DNA of 64,000 nucleotides from Ailurus styani (Eukaryota > Chordata > Mammalia > Carnivora > Ailuridae). The notes under the pieces are model-generated. The model was not told the DNA's origin, did not search any database, and was given only the letters and a program-made list of their open reading frames with translations. A program made the translations under genes and the position numbers. Within the stretch, counting starts at the first letter, position 1, and the number at the start of each line of letters is the position of its first letter. The stretch is taken from contig LNAC01000378.1 of the NCBI GenBank assembly GCA_002007465.1, positions 1,269,879 through 1,333,878 on the forward strand, given 5' to 3'. This document shows positions 23,410 to 33,368 of the stretch, in pieces.

Positions 23410-23795
23410 AGCCACTATAGACTGAATGTTTTTGTCCACCTCCCCACCCCCGCCCCCAGCCCCGGCCAACTTCTAGGTTTTAACCTAATCCCTGAGTATT
23501 CAGTGATGGTATTTGGAGGTGGGGCCTTTGGGAAGTGATTAGGTCCTGAAGGTGGAGGCTTCCCGAGTGCCAACCGTGCCCTTATGGAAGGGACCCGAGA
23601 GCAACCTCGCCCCCCCCCCCAGCGAGGACAGAGCAAAAAGATGGCCACCTATGACCCAGGAAGTGGGCTCTCACAAGCCGCCAAATCTGCCTGTGCCTTG
23701 AACTTGGACTTGCAGCCTCCAGAACTGTGAAAAATAAATTTCTGTGGTTCATAAGGCACCCAGTCTGTGGTAATACGTTCTGGCAACTCCAATGG
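23410..23795 (+). mobile_element. MLT1-type MaLR LTR
   Basis: Solo LTR: 'ctatagactgaatgtttttg', 'gatggtatttggaggtgggg', 'aagtgattaggtcctgaagg', 'cctccagaactgtgaaaaat', 'gcacccagtctgtggtaata'. Confidence 0.85.
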
Positions 23796-23799
23796 AGCA

Positions 23800-24060
23800 G
23801 GACAGGGGCCTCGAGGGAAATTATTGAACCTCTGACAGCCCCGATTTCCTCATCTGCTGGATGGGAATAACAACACCTACCTGTCATAAAGATAAAATGA
23901 AGTAAGTTATATGCTGTAACCGGCACATAGGAGGTGATCATTAAACACTCATTCCCTCCCCCTCCCATTTATAGCGATATGTATACATACCTCCCTGAGC
24001 GTCAGTTTCCTTGTCTGTCAATTGCACTGCACGGGTCACTGTGAGGTTCAAAATGCAGCA
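23800..24060 (+). mobile_element. MIR SINE pieces
   Basis: 'tttcctcatctgctggatgg' with 'ccggcacataggaggtgatc', followed by a second MIR-like 'gtcagtttccttgtctgtca'. Possibly two fragments. Confidence 0.6.
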
Positions 24061-24419
24061 ATGCATGTGAAAATAACTTCATAACAGACAATTGATGTTT
24101 CTTAAAAATTCATTTTTATGTCTACAGAGTCGTAACTTATCAAGAAAGAAAATAATACAGGTAATTAGTATTTCCCAAAGAAGGTTATTAATTTTGTCCT
24201 GATAAGCGATGATTTGTCTCGAACCACTTAGATAATGTATGAGTCTGAAGGCAGGGGCCTGGCCTGGGCTGGGTCATCTCTGGAGGCTGTGTCTAAACCC
24301 GGGAGCGTATCACTCTCTTCCGGTCTCACAAAAGGAACAGGACTCAAAAACAGAATGGCTCTGGGTTATCAGGGAAGCTTTGAAAGAACAAAGCAGATTT
24401 TGCTGCTTCCCAATGATCA
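24061..24419. other. Unassigned spacer
   Basis: No recognised repeat; short overlapping open frames only. Confidence 0.3.
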
Positions 24420-24519
24420 CACCACTCAGAGAGAACCACTGTTCATTTTATAAGAATTTTCTGCTTAAGACACGTATGAAAATTATTTTCTCATGAAAAT
24501 AACACATGCTTGTAAAAAA

Positions 24520-24716
24520 CATCCTGGGTGGCTCAGATGGTTAGGCATCTGCCTTCAGCTCGGGTCATGATCCCTGAGGGTCCTGGAATGGAGCCCCACA
24601 TTGGGCTGGCTCCCTGCTCAGCAGAAAGCCTGCTTCTCCATCTCCTGTTCTCCCAGCTTGTGTTCCCTCTCTCCCTGTGTCTCTGTCAAATAAATAAATA
24701 AAATCTTAAAAAAAAA
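24520..24716 (+). mobile_element. CAN SINE, head slightly truncated
   Basis: Starts 'atcctgggtggctcagatgg', lacking the ggcgc head, with the full body and 'aaataaataaataaaatctt' tail. Confidence 0.9.
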
Positions 24717-24786
24717 GATCATGATAAATGTGGATGGTACCCCTGAAATTGTGTAATACTGTGGAAAGCAACAACTCCCCCCCCCA

Positions 24787-24787
<1 letters not shown>

Positions 24788-24828
<41 letters not shown>
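24788..24828. repeat. (CA)n microsatellite
   Basis: About 20 uninterrupted CA units after a C-run. The open frames through it are repeat translation (poly His-Thr or Cys-Val). Confidence 0.97.
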
Positions 24829-24831
<3 letters not shown>

Positions 24832-25189
24832 TCTCCTTTTCAGGAAAAAAAAAACACAAAGGGATAATGCCAAAATGCTATTTTGTAACTTGCTTTTCTC
24901 AATCAATGCTATTGCTTTCTATTTCAGCGTAGAGAAATCTACCTGGCTCTCTGTATCTGCTCCCCCATGTCCGATTGTATAGATGTAGTATCGTTTACTT
25001 AGCTGATTTGTTTTTGACAGAAACTGGGGCCACTTCTAGTTTTCTTGCTACTACTAATACTGTAATAGACAATTACACCTCTTTGAATTATATCCATATA
25101 TTTTACAATGAGCTTTAAGCACCTGCGTGTGTGTAATGCATGTGTGGACAGTTTGTGTTCTTAATAATATCCATTTTCATGGCTATAGA

Positions 25190-25355
25190 TCTGCAGCATC
25201 ATTGTTCTTATCATTTTTTATTTTTTTATTTTTTATTTTACTTTTCAGTGATCCAAGAGTCATTGTTTATGCACCACACCCAGTGCTCCATGCAATACGT
25301 GCCCTCCTTAATACCCACCACCAGGCTGGCCCATCCCCCTCCCCCCTCATTTTTT
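25190..25355 (-). mobile_element. Carnivore L1 3' end, 5'-truncated insertion
   Basis: A T-rich head (tttttatttttttatttttt) is followed by 'gtgatccaagagtcattgtt' and 'tgctccatgcaatacgtgcc', the extreme 3' end of carnivore L1. Confidence 0.8.
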
Positions 25356-25373
25356 TAAAGATTGCTTGTTTGA

Positions 25374-25586
25374 GAGGCACCTCTGGTGGTGCAGTCGTTG
25401 GGCATCTGCCGTCGGCTCAGGACATGATCCCGGGGTCCTGGGATTGAGCCCCGCATCTGGCTCCCTGCTCTTCGGGAAGCCTGCTTCTCCCTCTCTCACC
25501 CTCCCTGCTTATGTGTGCCTCTCTCACTGTGTTTCTCTCTGTCAAATAAATAAATAAAATCTTTTTAAAAAATAAAAAAAATAAAG
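25374..25586 (+). mobile_element. CAN SINE
   Basis: Flanked by aaagattgcttgtttga / aaagatggcttgttcg, a slightly decayed target duplication. Confidence 0.93.
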
Positions 25587-25595
25587 ATGGCTTGT

Positions 25596-25705
25596 TCGTT
25601 TATTTATTTATTTATGTCATCTCTTCACTCCATGTGGGACTCGAACTCACAACCCTGAGATGAAGGGTCGCACAGACCACCAACTGAGCCAGCCAGCCAT
25701 CCCTA
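25596..25705 (-). mobile_element. CAN SINE, older form, antisense
   Basis: 'tccatgtgggactcgaactc' and 'actgagccagccagccatcc' mark an older short copy. Confidence 0.75.
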
Positions 25706-25944
25706 TAGCATCACTTTTAAAGACTGTACATTGTATTGTACTGGATGGTTAAAACATAATTTGTTTAACAAATGCCCTGAGGTTGGGGATTTACGCTGTT
25801 CCTGATTTTTCACGATTATGAACAGTGCAGCATTGAACACCTATATACTGAAATCTTTGTGCATCTGTCAAATTATTTTCCTCGGATACATTCCTAGAGG
25901 TGTGGTTGCCAGGCCAAGGGGTATGCCTATTTAGAAGCGTGGTC

Positions 25945-26100
25945 ACTTCATTTCAGGTCATGGTCCCGGGATGCTGGGATCCAGCCCCGCACTGGACTCC
26001 CTACGCTGTGGGAAGCCTGCTTTTCCCTCTCCCACTCCCCCTGCTTGTGTTCCTCCTCTGGCTGCCTCTCTCTCTGCCAAATAAATAAATAAAATCCTTC
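25945..26100 (+). mobile_element. CAN SINE, 5' truncated
   Basis: Lacks the tRNA head, starting within 'tttcaggtcatggtcccggg', and keeps the body and tail. Its tail runs into a purine microsatellite. Confidence 0.88.
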
Positions 26101-26142
26101 AAAAAAAGAAAAGGAAGGAAGGAAGGAAGGAAGGAAGGAAGG

Positions 26143-26197
<55 letters not shown>

Positions 26198-26210
26198 AGG
26201 AAAGAAAAAG
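26101..26210. repeat. (GGAA)n / (AAAG)n purine microsatellite
   Basis: Expanded SINE tail: ggaa units at about 26110-26142, then agaa units to about 26200. Such tracts are variable and hard to sequence. Confidence 0.95.
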
Positions 26211-26284
26211 AAACTGCCAGTTCAGTCGGGCGGATTTGCTGCACAGAGGTCCTCCTATAGGATACGGCGGGGGGGGGGGGGGGG

Positions 26285-26890
26285 NNNNNNNNNNNNNNNN
26301 NNNNNNNNNNNNNNNNNNNNNNNNNNNNNNNNNNNNNNNNNNNNNNNNNNNNNNNNNNNNNNNNNNNNNNNNNNNNNNNNNNNNNNNNNNNNNNNNNNNN
26401 NNNNNNNNNNNNNNNNNNNNNNNNNNNNNNNNNNNNNNNNNNNNNNNNNNNNNNNNNNNNNNNNNNNNNNNNNNNNNNNNNNNNNNNNNNNNNNNNNNNN
26501 NNNNNNNNNNNNNNNNNNNNNNNNNNNNNNNNNNNNNNNNNNNNNNNNNNNNNNNNNNNNNNNNNNNNNNNNNNNNNNNNNNNNNNNNNNNNNNNNNNNN
26601 NNNNNNNNNNNNNNNNNNNNNNNNNNNNNNNNNNNNNNNNNNNNNNNNNNNNNNNNNNNNNNNNNNNNNNNNNNNNNNNNNNNNNNNNNNNNNNNNNNNN
26701 NNNNNNNNNNNNNNNNNNNNNNNNNNNNNNNNNNNNNNNNNNNNNNNNNNNNNNNNNNNNNNNNNNNNNNNNNNNNNNNNNNNNNNNNNNNNNNNNNNNN
26801 NNNNNNNNNNNNNNNNNNNNNNNNNNNNNNNNNNNNNNNNNNNNNNNNNNNNNNNNNNNNNNNNNNNNNNNNNNNNNNNNNNNNNNNNNN
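26285..26890. other. Assembly gap (606 N)
   Basis: Sequence unknown. A 17-base G run ends at 26284 immediately before the Ns, and a purine microsatellite lies just upstream, so the gap probably reflects a hard template. Open frames drawn across the Ns are meaningless. Confidence 0.99.
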
Positions 26891-26984
26891 GACCCTGGCC
26901 TCTTCTTTGAGACCGGTATGGCAACTGTTGCTAGGCCTTCTTGTAAATACATCTGTTTCAAAATGTAGCTGTCAGCGCCAGCAA

Positions 26985-27345
26985 TGATTTTAGGGATCAT
27001 CGCATTTTCCACGTAGAGAAACAGAGACCTGGCCGGGTGGGGGCTTCAATGGAGGGGACGTCGAGCGAGCTGCGGAGTCAGGACTGGAACACGACTGGGA
27101 TCGAGGCCCGCAGCCCGCATCGGGCTCTCTGCTCAGCAGGGAGCCTGCTTCCTCCTCTCTCTCTGCCTACTTGTAATCTCTCTCTGTCAAATAAATTAAA
27201 AAAATCTTTAAAAAAAAAAAAAAGGGCGCCTGGGGGGCTCAGTGGGTTAAAGCCTCTGCTCAGGTCATGATCTCAGGACTGGAACACGGGGCAGGGTGTG
27301 TGGGGGGGTCCTCACTCTGGGTTTGCAGCAGCATTAGGAAAAGGC
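26985..27345 (-). mobile_element. MIR-like relic hosting a rearranged SINE
   Basis: 'gtagagaaacagagacctgg' and 'gagctgcggagtcaggactg' fit antisense MIR, continuing after the SINE material at 'gggcagggtgtg'. Confidence 0.45.
27078..27288 (+). mobile_element. Circularly permuted CAN SINE insertion
   Basis: The SINE body and A-tail (27096-27223) come first and the SINE head (27224-27276) comes after the tail. The 16-base flank tcaggactggaacacg occurs at 27078-27093 and 27273-27288. The order is flank-body-tail-head-flank instead of flank-head-body-tail-flank. Confidence 0.75.
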
Positions 27346-27351
27346 TGCTCA

Positions 27352-27556
27352 GGGGTGCCTGAGTGGTACAGCCTGTGAAGGGTCCGACTCTTGATTTCCG
27401 ATCAACCCTGAGATTGGTCACGATCTCAAGGTTCAGAGACAGAAACCCTGGTCAGGCTCCCTGCTCAGCGGGGAGTCTGCTTCCCTCTCCTTCAGCCCCT
27501 CCTCCCACTCGCACACACTCTTTCTCTCCCTGAAATAAGTAAATAATAATTTAAAA
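27352..27556 (+). mobile_element. CAN SINE, older copy
   Basis: 'ggggtgcctgagtggtacag' head, 'tcagcggggagtctgcttcc' body and 'gaaataagtaaataataatt' tail. Confidence 0.88.
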
Positions 27557-27557
27557 A

Positions 27558-27741
27558 GGGGGTCCCTGGGTGATTCAGTCGGTTTATGTGTCTGACTTCA
27601 GCTCAGGTCATGATCTCAGGGTCCTGGGGCTGAGCCCCAGGTCAGGCTCCTTGCTCAGCGGGAAGCCCGCTTCTCCCTCTCCCTCTGCCCTTCCCCCTGC
27701 TCATGTGCTCTCCCCCCCCCAAATAAATAAATGAAATCTTA
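27558..27741 (+). mobile_element. CAN SINE
   Basis: Directly follows the preceding copy in the same orientation: 'gggggtccctgggtgattca' to 'aaataaataaatgaaatctt'. Confidence 0.92.
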
Positions 27742-28321
27742 CCCTCCCTCCCCAAAGTCTGCTCCTTTGGAAAGATTAGTGGAGGGTCACCGTTTTCACC
27801 ACAAAAGTAACCGTCACAGCTATAAATAGACTCGACTTGCGTCAAAGCCTAATCATTAAAAGAAAAAACAAAAAAACCCAGACTGCTCTTTGAGAAGATC
27901 TTTGAGGCTTAACTTAATCTTAATTAAATTTATTAAAAAATAGCGATAAGACTGTAAACCTTATAAAAATTCGAGAGCCCACTTCATCCCCACTAACCTG
28001 TAAAAATTCACAGCAAGGTGCAGTTCTAAAATCTTACACAGTAAAGGCATTGAGATGGGCCATTGGATTATTCACTGCACACGTGGAAGATACAAATGGT
28101 TTACTAAATTATTTTCAGTTCATTATATCAAGCTAGGGAAACCATTATGGAAAGGGCAGAAATTGTGTTTATGGGAGAGAGAATGATAATATTCTAGTTA
28201 GCATTTATTTGTGGAGAGATGACTTTATTTCCAGTACTACCCATGATTCTGACTTGGAGAATGGAAGAGTGCTCCAACACAAGTCACAATTGGATCTGCA
28301 AACAACATTCTTTCTTGGAAT
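27742..28321. other. Unassigned non-repeat DNA
   Basis: About 580 bases, AT-rich, with no recognised repeat. It lies downstream of the VGLL1 candidate 3' end. Confidence 0.3.
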
Positions 28322-28323
28322 TT

Positions 28324-28438
28324 TTTTAAAGATTTTTAAAATTTTTTTAAGTAATCTCTACACCCAACGTGGAGCTCCAACTCAATGACCCTGAGATCAA
28401 GAATCATAGGCTCTTCCAACTGAGCCAGCCAGGCACCC
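28324..28438 (-). mobile_element. CAN SINE, older form, antisense
   Basis: 'gtaatctctacacccaacgt' and 'ccaactgagccagccaggca'; flanks share 'cttggaat'. Confidence 0.8.
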
Positions 28439-29734
28439 CTCTTACTTGGAATCCTTAAGATGGTCTTTGCTACTAGAAGGAAGTTGTCGCCTTTTTCTTG
28501 TTTTTTGTTTCGGTACAGACATCAGGTACAGGAGTTTCTCTTTTGAAGCAATTCCCATTCTACCCAACTGTCAAGTTCAGAAACAGGTGTGTGTTTGGTG
28601 GGGAGGGGTGGCAGCTGGTGAGTCAGCCAAGTAGGTCACTTGCCCATTTCCCAAAACTTTAGAGAACGATGTGCATGAGGTTTGTGGACTCTAGCCCTAT
28701 TGGGCCCCGACTTCCCAGGTTCAAACCTTGGTCCATCTGCTAATTCTACACCCCTCACCCCCAAACTAGCAACTCACAGGATTATCAACTAGGAGTGTAG
28801 ATGAAGCCGCAGACAACACATAGGGCCAGCCACCCCACCTTTGCATGTGAATTTTTAATTCCAAGAGTAAAATGCCAAAAGTGAGTCAAAGAAACATTTT
28901 TCAGAGTTATCTTTTTGGAAGTGAGGTGGGGAAGGAAAGAAGGGTAGGTATAGAAAGCGAGAAATCTAAGTCTAGGATTAAGTAGGAGTTGACCTGGGTG
29001 GGGATTTACTGATGTATGCCAGGGGGCAGGGGTCTCAGAGGCAGGAGACCTTGTCTTCCCTCTTTATTCCAGTGGGGAAATGGATTATGGCTTTCAGCTT
29101 TATTCAAGAGAGAGCTTCGGAATCAACAAGGAAATGTTACCATATTTTACCAGGCTGCAGAAGATGCCAGCCTTCTTGGAATCATTCCTTCTTTTACCCT
29201 AAAAAGCATTTAAAAAATAATTGAAAAATAAATTAAAAAATAGCATATTAAGAGTTGAATCCTGATGGTACATATTATCTTTGAGCACAGATGAATCTTT
29301 CTAGCAGGAGCCAAGAGACACACACTGAATTTCCTCAACCATCACCTTAAAAAGAACATGGTTTTTGAAAGTAAATAACTCGGAGAGAAACTGTATTAGC
29401 CACGTATCTTTTCTCTCACTAAATCTAGGAAACATATGTAACATGCTGGAAAAACTGTAGTCTCGAGACAGTTACTGTATTACACTGCCAAGGTCATGCA
29501 TTCACTCATGCAAGAGCTGCGGTCTTTACACAGCAGATGAGAGGAAAAAGATTTAAGAGCCACGTTGACGTTGACCGTCAGAAAGTAGTATGGCGAGGAG
29601 ACCTTGGGCAGGTCATTTACCAACACCAAGCCTCAGGACCCACATGGATTACATGGAGGAGATCCCAGCCCAAGATTGCTGGGAAGTTGGCCTGAGAGCA
29701 TGGATATGAAAGAATTTGGAACAGAGAAGAGCAT
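28439..29734. other. Repeat-poor interval 3' of VGLL1
   Basis: About 1.3 kb with no recognised repeat and no frame with family similarity. A longer VGLL1 3' UTR could extend here, but nothing shows it. Confidence 0.3.
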
Positions 29735-29748
29735 AACCCGAAAAAGTC

Positions 29749-29754
29749 TTTATT
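29749..29754 (-). terminator. Candidate VGLL1 polyadenylation signal
   Basis: On the minus strand the sequence reads GGACAATAAAGACTTTTTC, a canonical AATAAA hexamer. It lies about 410 bases after the candidate VGLL1 stop codon and in the right orientation. Isolated AATAAA hexamers are common in this AT-rich DNA and most SINE tails contain them, so this assignment rests on position. Confidence 0.3.
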
Positions 29755-30164
29755 GTCCACTCTCCGAGCTATTACACAGGAGCAAGTAGGGGAAGCAGTG
29801 CTGCGTGGATGGCCTCTGAGGTTGTCACAGGCTAAGCGCCAAACTCACACTGGCCGCGAGGCTGTCTGCTAGATTAGAGACACAAAGGAGTTTGAAGAAA
29901 TTTGTCATTTTATCTGGAACAATGCGTAGGGAGGTCCTGCTGCCCCGTCTTGGACGAAGCCTTGTCTTTCACCTCCAATCGCTCTAAGATGCTGTGGCTG
30001 TCCACACGGGGGGCCCAACGGCTGTGCTGGAAAGAGCTGATGGTTGCCAGATGTCACTAACCCCGAGAGAGCTAAAGGGAAGGCTTCATTGTTTGTGAGA
30101 GCCAGTGGGCCCCTGTGGGGGGCTGGAAGGTGTCACCGGGATCCAGCCGAACACCTGCGGGGGG

Positions 30165-30223
30165 TCAGAGGTCCCAGCCCTCGGCCTCCAAGTGAGGGCA
30201 GAAAGAAACCCATGCAGCCACAA
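30165..30223 (-). CDS. VGLL1: VGLL1 terminal coding exon (candidate)
   Basis: Downstream of exon 4 on the minus strand, the acceptor-like accatttcttag ends at 30224. Splicing from exon 4 to it continues in phase as V-VAAWVSFCPHLEAEGWDL-stop, with TGA at 30167-30165. The LEAEG stretch resembles the remembered human LETPG, and a neighbouring frame reads LTP like human LTPP, so the copy may be frame-shifted relative to human. A poly(A) signal lies about 410 bases further on. The human ending with its HPHRYLQHL-like tail is not present as such anywhere I looked. The rival acceptor ctctttccag at about 30026, in the same intron, gives a different ending. Support is weak; an RNA-seq junction would decide. 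Confidence 0.27.
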
Positions 30224-31039
30224 CTAAGAAATGGTCTTGGCACAGAACTTAGTCGAGGCCCGGCCTAGAACGGGGCAGTCTGCTAACTAATTTTCAATCC
30301 GTTAGTTCTCGGGTTTCTCAGCAACTCCATTTGGAATCATTTTTTTTTTTTTAAGAACCGAGGTATCAAAAATTCCAAGAGAAAGAGCTTCATTCACCAG
30401 AGCCTTCCTGAACCTTCTCAGCTTCCTTCCAGACTCTGAGGATGCAGGCAATGCCCAGCCTCAACTTCCTCAATGGGTCTTGCCCACCCCGTTTTCATTT
30501 TGCCTTTGGGAGAGGCAGGAGGGTGGCTGGCCAGGGTCTGGGTTAAGGGTAGAAAGCTGCAGGCCGTTCCCAGTACCTCCTCTGTTCAGTTAGCAAAGTG
30601 GGGCCACACCCCGCAGGACACCACACAGTCAGTCTTGGTTTGGAAGGCCCTGCTGGGTTAAGGGGACTGATTTCTAAGTAGGAGGGAAGCAGGTGCAGCG
30701 AAGGTGGGAGAAGCAGGCGGGGGGCCGCTCTGGTTCCCATCCCTGGACTGCTCTTTAAAACATTCCGTGTGCTGGTGAGTCACTGAGGTGTGAAAACTCC
30801 TGCAGCAGGACACAGGTGCCAAGGAAGAGAAGGGTCAGATTTTAAGGGGAACAACAACATGCTCTTGGCTCAACATTCTTTACTGATGGAAAGAGACAAA
30901 AGGACGCTGCAGTCTCTAGACTCTAGATTCACAGTAGAAACTCATGAGCAGGTTTGGAAAATGGAATTCTCTTCTTCCGACTGAGGTTCAATAAAAGAAC
31001 ACATTTCTTTGCTCTGGAGACAGGCTTTCTGGAAAACAG
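30224..31039. other. Unassigned, probable VGLL1 intron 4
   Basis: Contains a T-run (about 30341-30354) and no recognised repeat. Confidence 0.3.
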
Positions 31040-31275
31040 GAGAAGCATGGTGAGGAAGAAGCTGTCTGAATCCCGATCCCACAGCTGCCTCACTGTGTGA
31101 CCTTAGGCGAGTTCCCTAACCTCTCTGAGCCCCACATTATCATCGTTAAATGAGCCCACTAATGCAACCCACCTCCTAAGATTCTGGAAAGGAACAAGTG
31201 AATTAAATACACAGAAAGCCCTTCAAACAGTGCCTGGCACATATATGCTCAATAAATGTTAGCTACTATTTTGTT
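31040..31275 (+). mobile_element. MIR SINE
   Basis: Well preserved: 'actgtgtgaccttaggcgag', 'cctaacctctctgagcccca', 'cagtgcctggcacatatatg' and 'ctcaataaatgttagctact'. Confidence 0.88.
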
Positions 31276-31292
31276 AAAGGGGCAGGGCCTTT

Positions 31293-31503
31293 GGGGCGCC
31301 TGGGTGGCTCAGTCGGTTAAGCATCCGATGCTTGGTTTGGGCTCAGGTCATGATTTCATGGTCACGAGAGGGAACCCAGGGCTCATAGGGAGTCTGCTTG
31401 AGATTCTCTCTCTCCCTCTCCCTCTGCTCCTTCCCTCAACATGTACACAGGCTCTCTCTCTTTCTCTCTCTCAAACAAACAAAATCTTTATATATATCTA
31501 AAA
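31293..31503 (+). mobile_element. CAN SINE
   Basis: Variant with 'catccgatgcttggtttggg' and an unusual tail of caaacaaacaaaatc followed by tatata. Flanking duplication is decayed. Confidence 0.9.
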
Positions 31504-31524
31504 AAGAGGCACCGTCTTTTTATG

Positions 31525-31690
31525 TAGTAGAGTAGAATTAGCATCGTAGGGAAGACCGAGGACTTGGAAGTCAGAGAAAGCGGACTCTGGCACTCACTCA
31601 CCTTGACTTTGGGCTAATTACTTAACCACCCTAAACCTCAATTTTCCCAACCTGTGAATGAGGATAAAAATAGTACCTGCCTTGTAGGTG
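31525..31690 (+). mobile_element. MIR SINE
   Basis: 'gacttggaagtcagagaaag', 'gactttgggctaattactta' and 'gtgaatgaggataaaaatag'. Confidence 0.75.
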
Positions 31691-32018
31691 GCTACTGGTT
31701 CTTATTTTGCTTCACTTCCGTGAATTTTATCATTTCCATCTCTAATGACCTTTTACTTCCTTCTACCTCAGCCAGCCATTCCCATGGCTAGATGCTAGAC
31801 TCTGTCATCCCCTACACACGTGGCACCCTTGTCATTTCAATTTCAAACATCTACTTTCCACCCACCACCTCCCATGTCATCGGCATAAGTAGTCTTAGCG
31901 CTACATGTTTCCGTAAGTCCATCAACCTCCACTACCGGTCTTCCCCGGTCACCCTCCGTGTTCGTCTTTGTGCAGCTCAGAGACCAGGCTCCCTTGTTAC
32001 AGTTACTCACTTGCAAAT
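31691..32018. other. Unassigned, possibly L2-derived
   Basis: Pyrimidine-rich plus-strand text resembling L2, but I cannot place it on the consensus. Confidence 0.3.
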
Positions 32019-32147
32019 ACTCTCAGGGTCGTGGGATGGAGCCCGTCAGGCTCCGCGCTCAGTGTGGACTCTGCTTGTCCCTCTCCTTCTGCTCCTCCCC
32101 TTGCTCTCTCTCTCTCAAATAAATAAATAAAATATTCTTTAAAAAAA
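32019..32147 (+). mobile_element. CAN SINE, 5' truncated
   Basis: Starts within 'ctctcagggtcgtgggatgg' and ends in 'aaataaataaataaaatatt'. First of three SINEs in the same orientation. Confidence 0.88.
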
Positions 32148-32156
32148 AAGGGAGGG

Positions 32157-32356
32157 GGGCGTCTGGGTGGCTCAGTGGGTGAAAGCCTCTGCTTTCGGCT
32201 CAGGTCATGATCTCAGCGTCCTGGGATCGAGGCCCGCATCGGGCTCTCTGCTCAGCAGGGAGCCTGCTTCCTCCTCTCCCTGTCTCTCTGCCTGCCTCTC
32301 TGCCTACTTGTAGTCTCTCTCTCTGTGTCAAATAAATAAATTAATTTAAAAAAAAA
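32157..32356 (+). mobile_element. CAN SINE (young mustelid type)
   Basis: Complete copy; flanks share 'aaaaaaagggaggg'. Confidence 0.95.
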
Positions 32357-32370
32357 GGGAGGGCTCCAGG

Positions 32371-32552
32371 GGCACCCGGGTGGCTCAGTGTCTGCCTTTG
32401 GCTCAGGTCATGATCCCAGAGTCCTGGGATCGAGCGCTGCATCAGGCCCCCTGCTCCGCAGGAAGCCCGCTTCTCCCTCTCCCTCTTTCCCTGCGTGTGT
32501 TCCCTGTCTCTCTGTCTCTCTCTCTCTGTCGAATAAATAAATAAAATAAAAT
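32371..32552 (+). mobile_element. CAN SINE with short head deletion
   Basis: 'gggcacccgggtggctcagt' runs directly into 'gtctgcctttggctcagg', lacking about a dozen bases of the head. Confidence 0.92.
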
Positions 32553-33138
32553 TTCAGTGAAACAAGGGCTCTAATATTTGCCTTCTATCTGTATGATAGC
32601 GGGAATGATTGAGTAAAGACGAAGAGATCAAACGATGATGGGGGAGGGGGAGGATAAGCTCGTGGGGCAGGTCACTGAGACCAGAGAAGGGCCGCGTGGA
32701 GGCACGGACATTTGCTAGGAGGAAGGAACACGGCAAGGACACAGGGGCAGGTCGGTTCGCGGGTTCGTTTGTGGGGAGTCGGAAGAGTGCTCATCAGAGG
32801 ACCTCTGTCCTCTGGGGACAGGCGCGTCAGCTGAGGGTGTGAATCTGGGGGTCGACAAGTGGGCAAGTATGGGAGTCATCAGCTTCCTGCGGGCCCAGCT
32901 GAAGTCGGAGGTCAGGAGTCGCAAGCAGAAACAGCGGGGTGGGGGGTCTTCCTGAGGGCTGTTGGGGTGGCGTGATGCACAGAAGGGCGCCGGCGAGGCT
33001 CATCCCGGACGGAGGCTTTGACGGGTGGGCGTGATGGATGGGGGCGGAGAGGAAAAGCTGCTGAGGGAGTTTTAGGGAGGTTAAGTCATTTGCCTCAGCT
33101 AGGAGGGGATTGAGCCTGTCGGAGGGGCACCAGGAGAC
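32553..33138 (-). mobile_element. L2-like antisense fragment
   Basis: G-rich text with 'gtatgggagtcatcagcttc' resembles antisense L2. Many CpGs and no coding support; moderate to low certainty. Confidence 0.4.
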
Positions 33139-33156
33139 TCGACCTTCCTTCCTTTT

Positions 33157-33351
33157 TTTTTAAGATTTATTTTATTTTATTTATTTGACAGAGAGCGAGA
33201 TCACAAGTAGGCAGAGAGGCAGGCAGAGAGAGAGGAGGAAGCAGGCTCCCCGCTGAGTAGGGAGCCCGATGCGGGGCTCGATCCCAGGACCCTGAGATCA
33301 TGACCTGATCCGAAGGCAGAGGCTTTAACCCACTGAGCCACCCAGGCGCCC
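33157..33351 (-). mobile_element. CAN SINE (young mustelid type), antisense
   Basis: Target duplication ctcgaccttccttcctt flanks the copy on both sides exactly. Confidence 0.97.
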
Positions 33352-33368
33352 CTCGACCTTCCTTCCTT

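Larger units (their letters stand above)
24420..25185 (-). mobile_element. Old L1/HAL1-like 3' fragment, antisense
   Basis: 'cttgcttttctcaatcaatg' and later 'atgaacagtgcagcattgaa' (25826) fit an old L1 or HAL1 3' end. It is interrupted by a SINE and a CA repeat and resumes at about 25710-25945. Confidence 0.5.

Noticed and set aside
24788..24828. Cys-Val or His-Thr repeat peptides
   Set aside because: Translation of a (CA)n microsatellite.
25948..27012. 354-codon open frame across the gap
   Set aside because: Almost all of it is N; the real residues translate a purine microsatellite and a SINE.
29990..30026. Alternative VGLL1 last exon after ctttccag, ending in QPQHL-like text
   Set aside because: In the frame dictated by exon 4 it runs on past QHL without a stop there; the likeness to the human QHL ending is short and could be chance.
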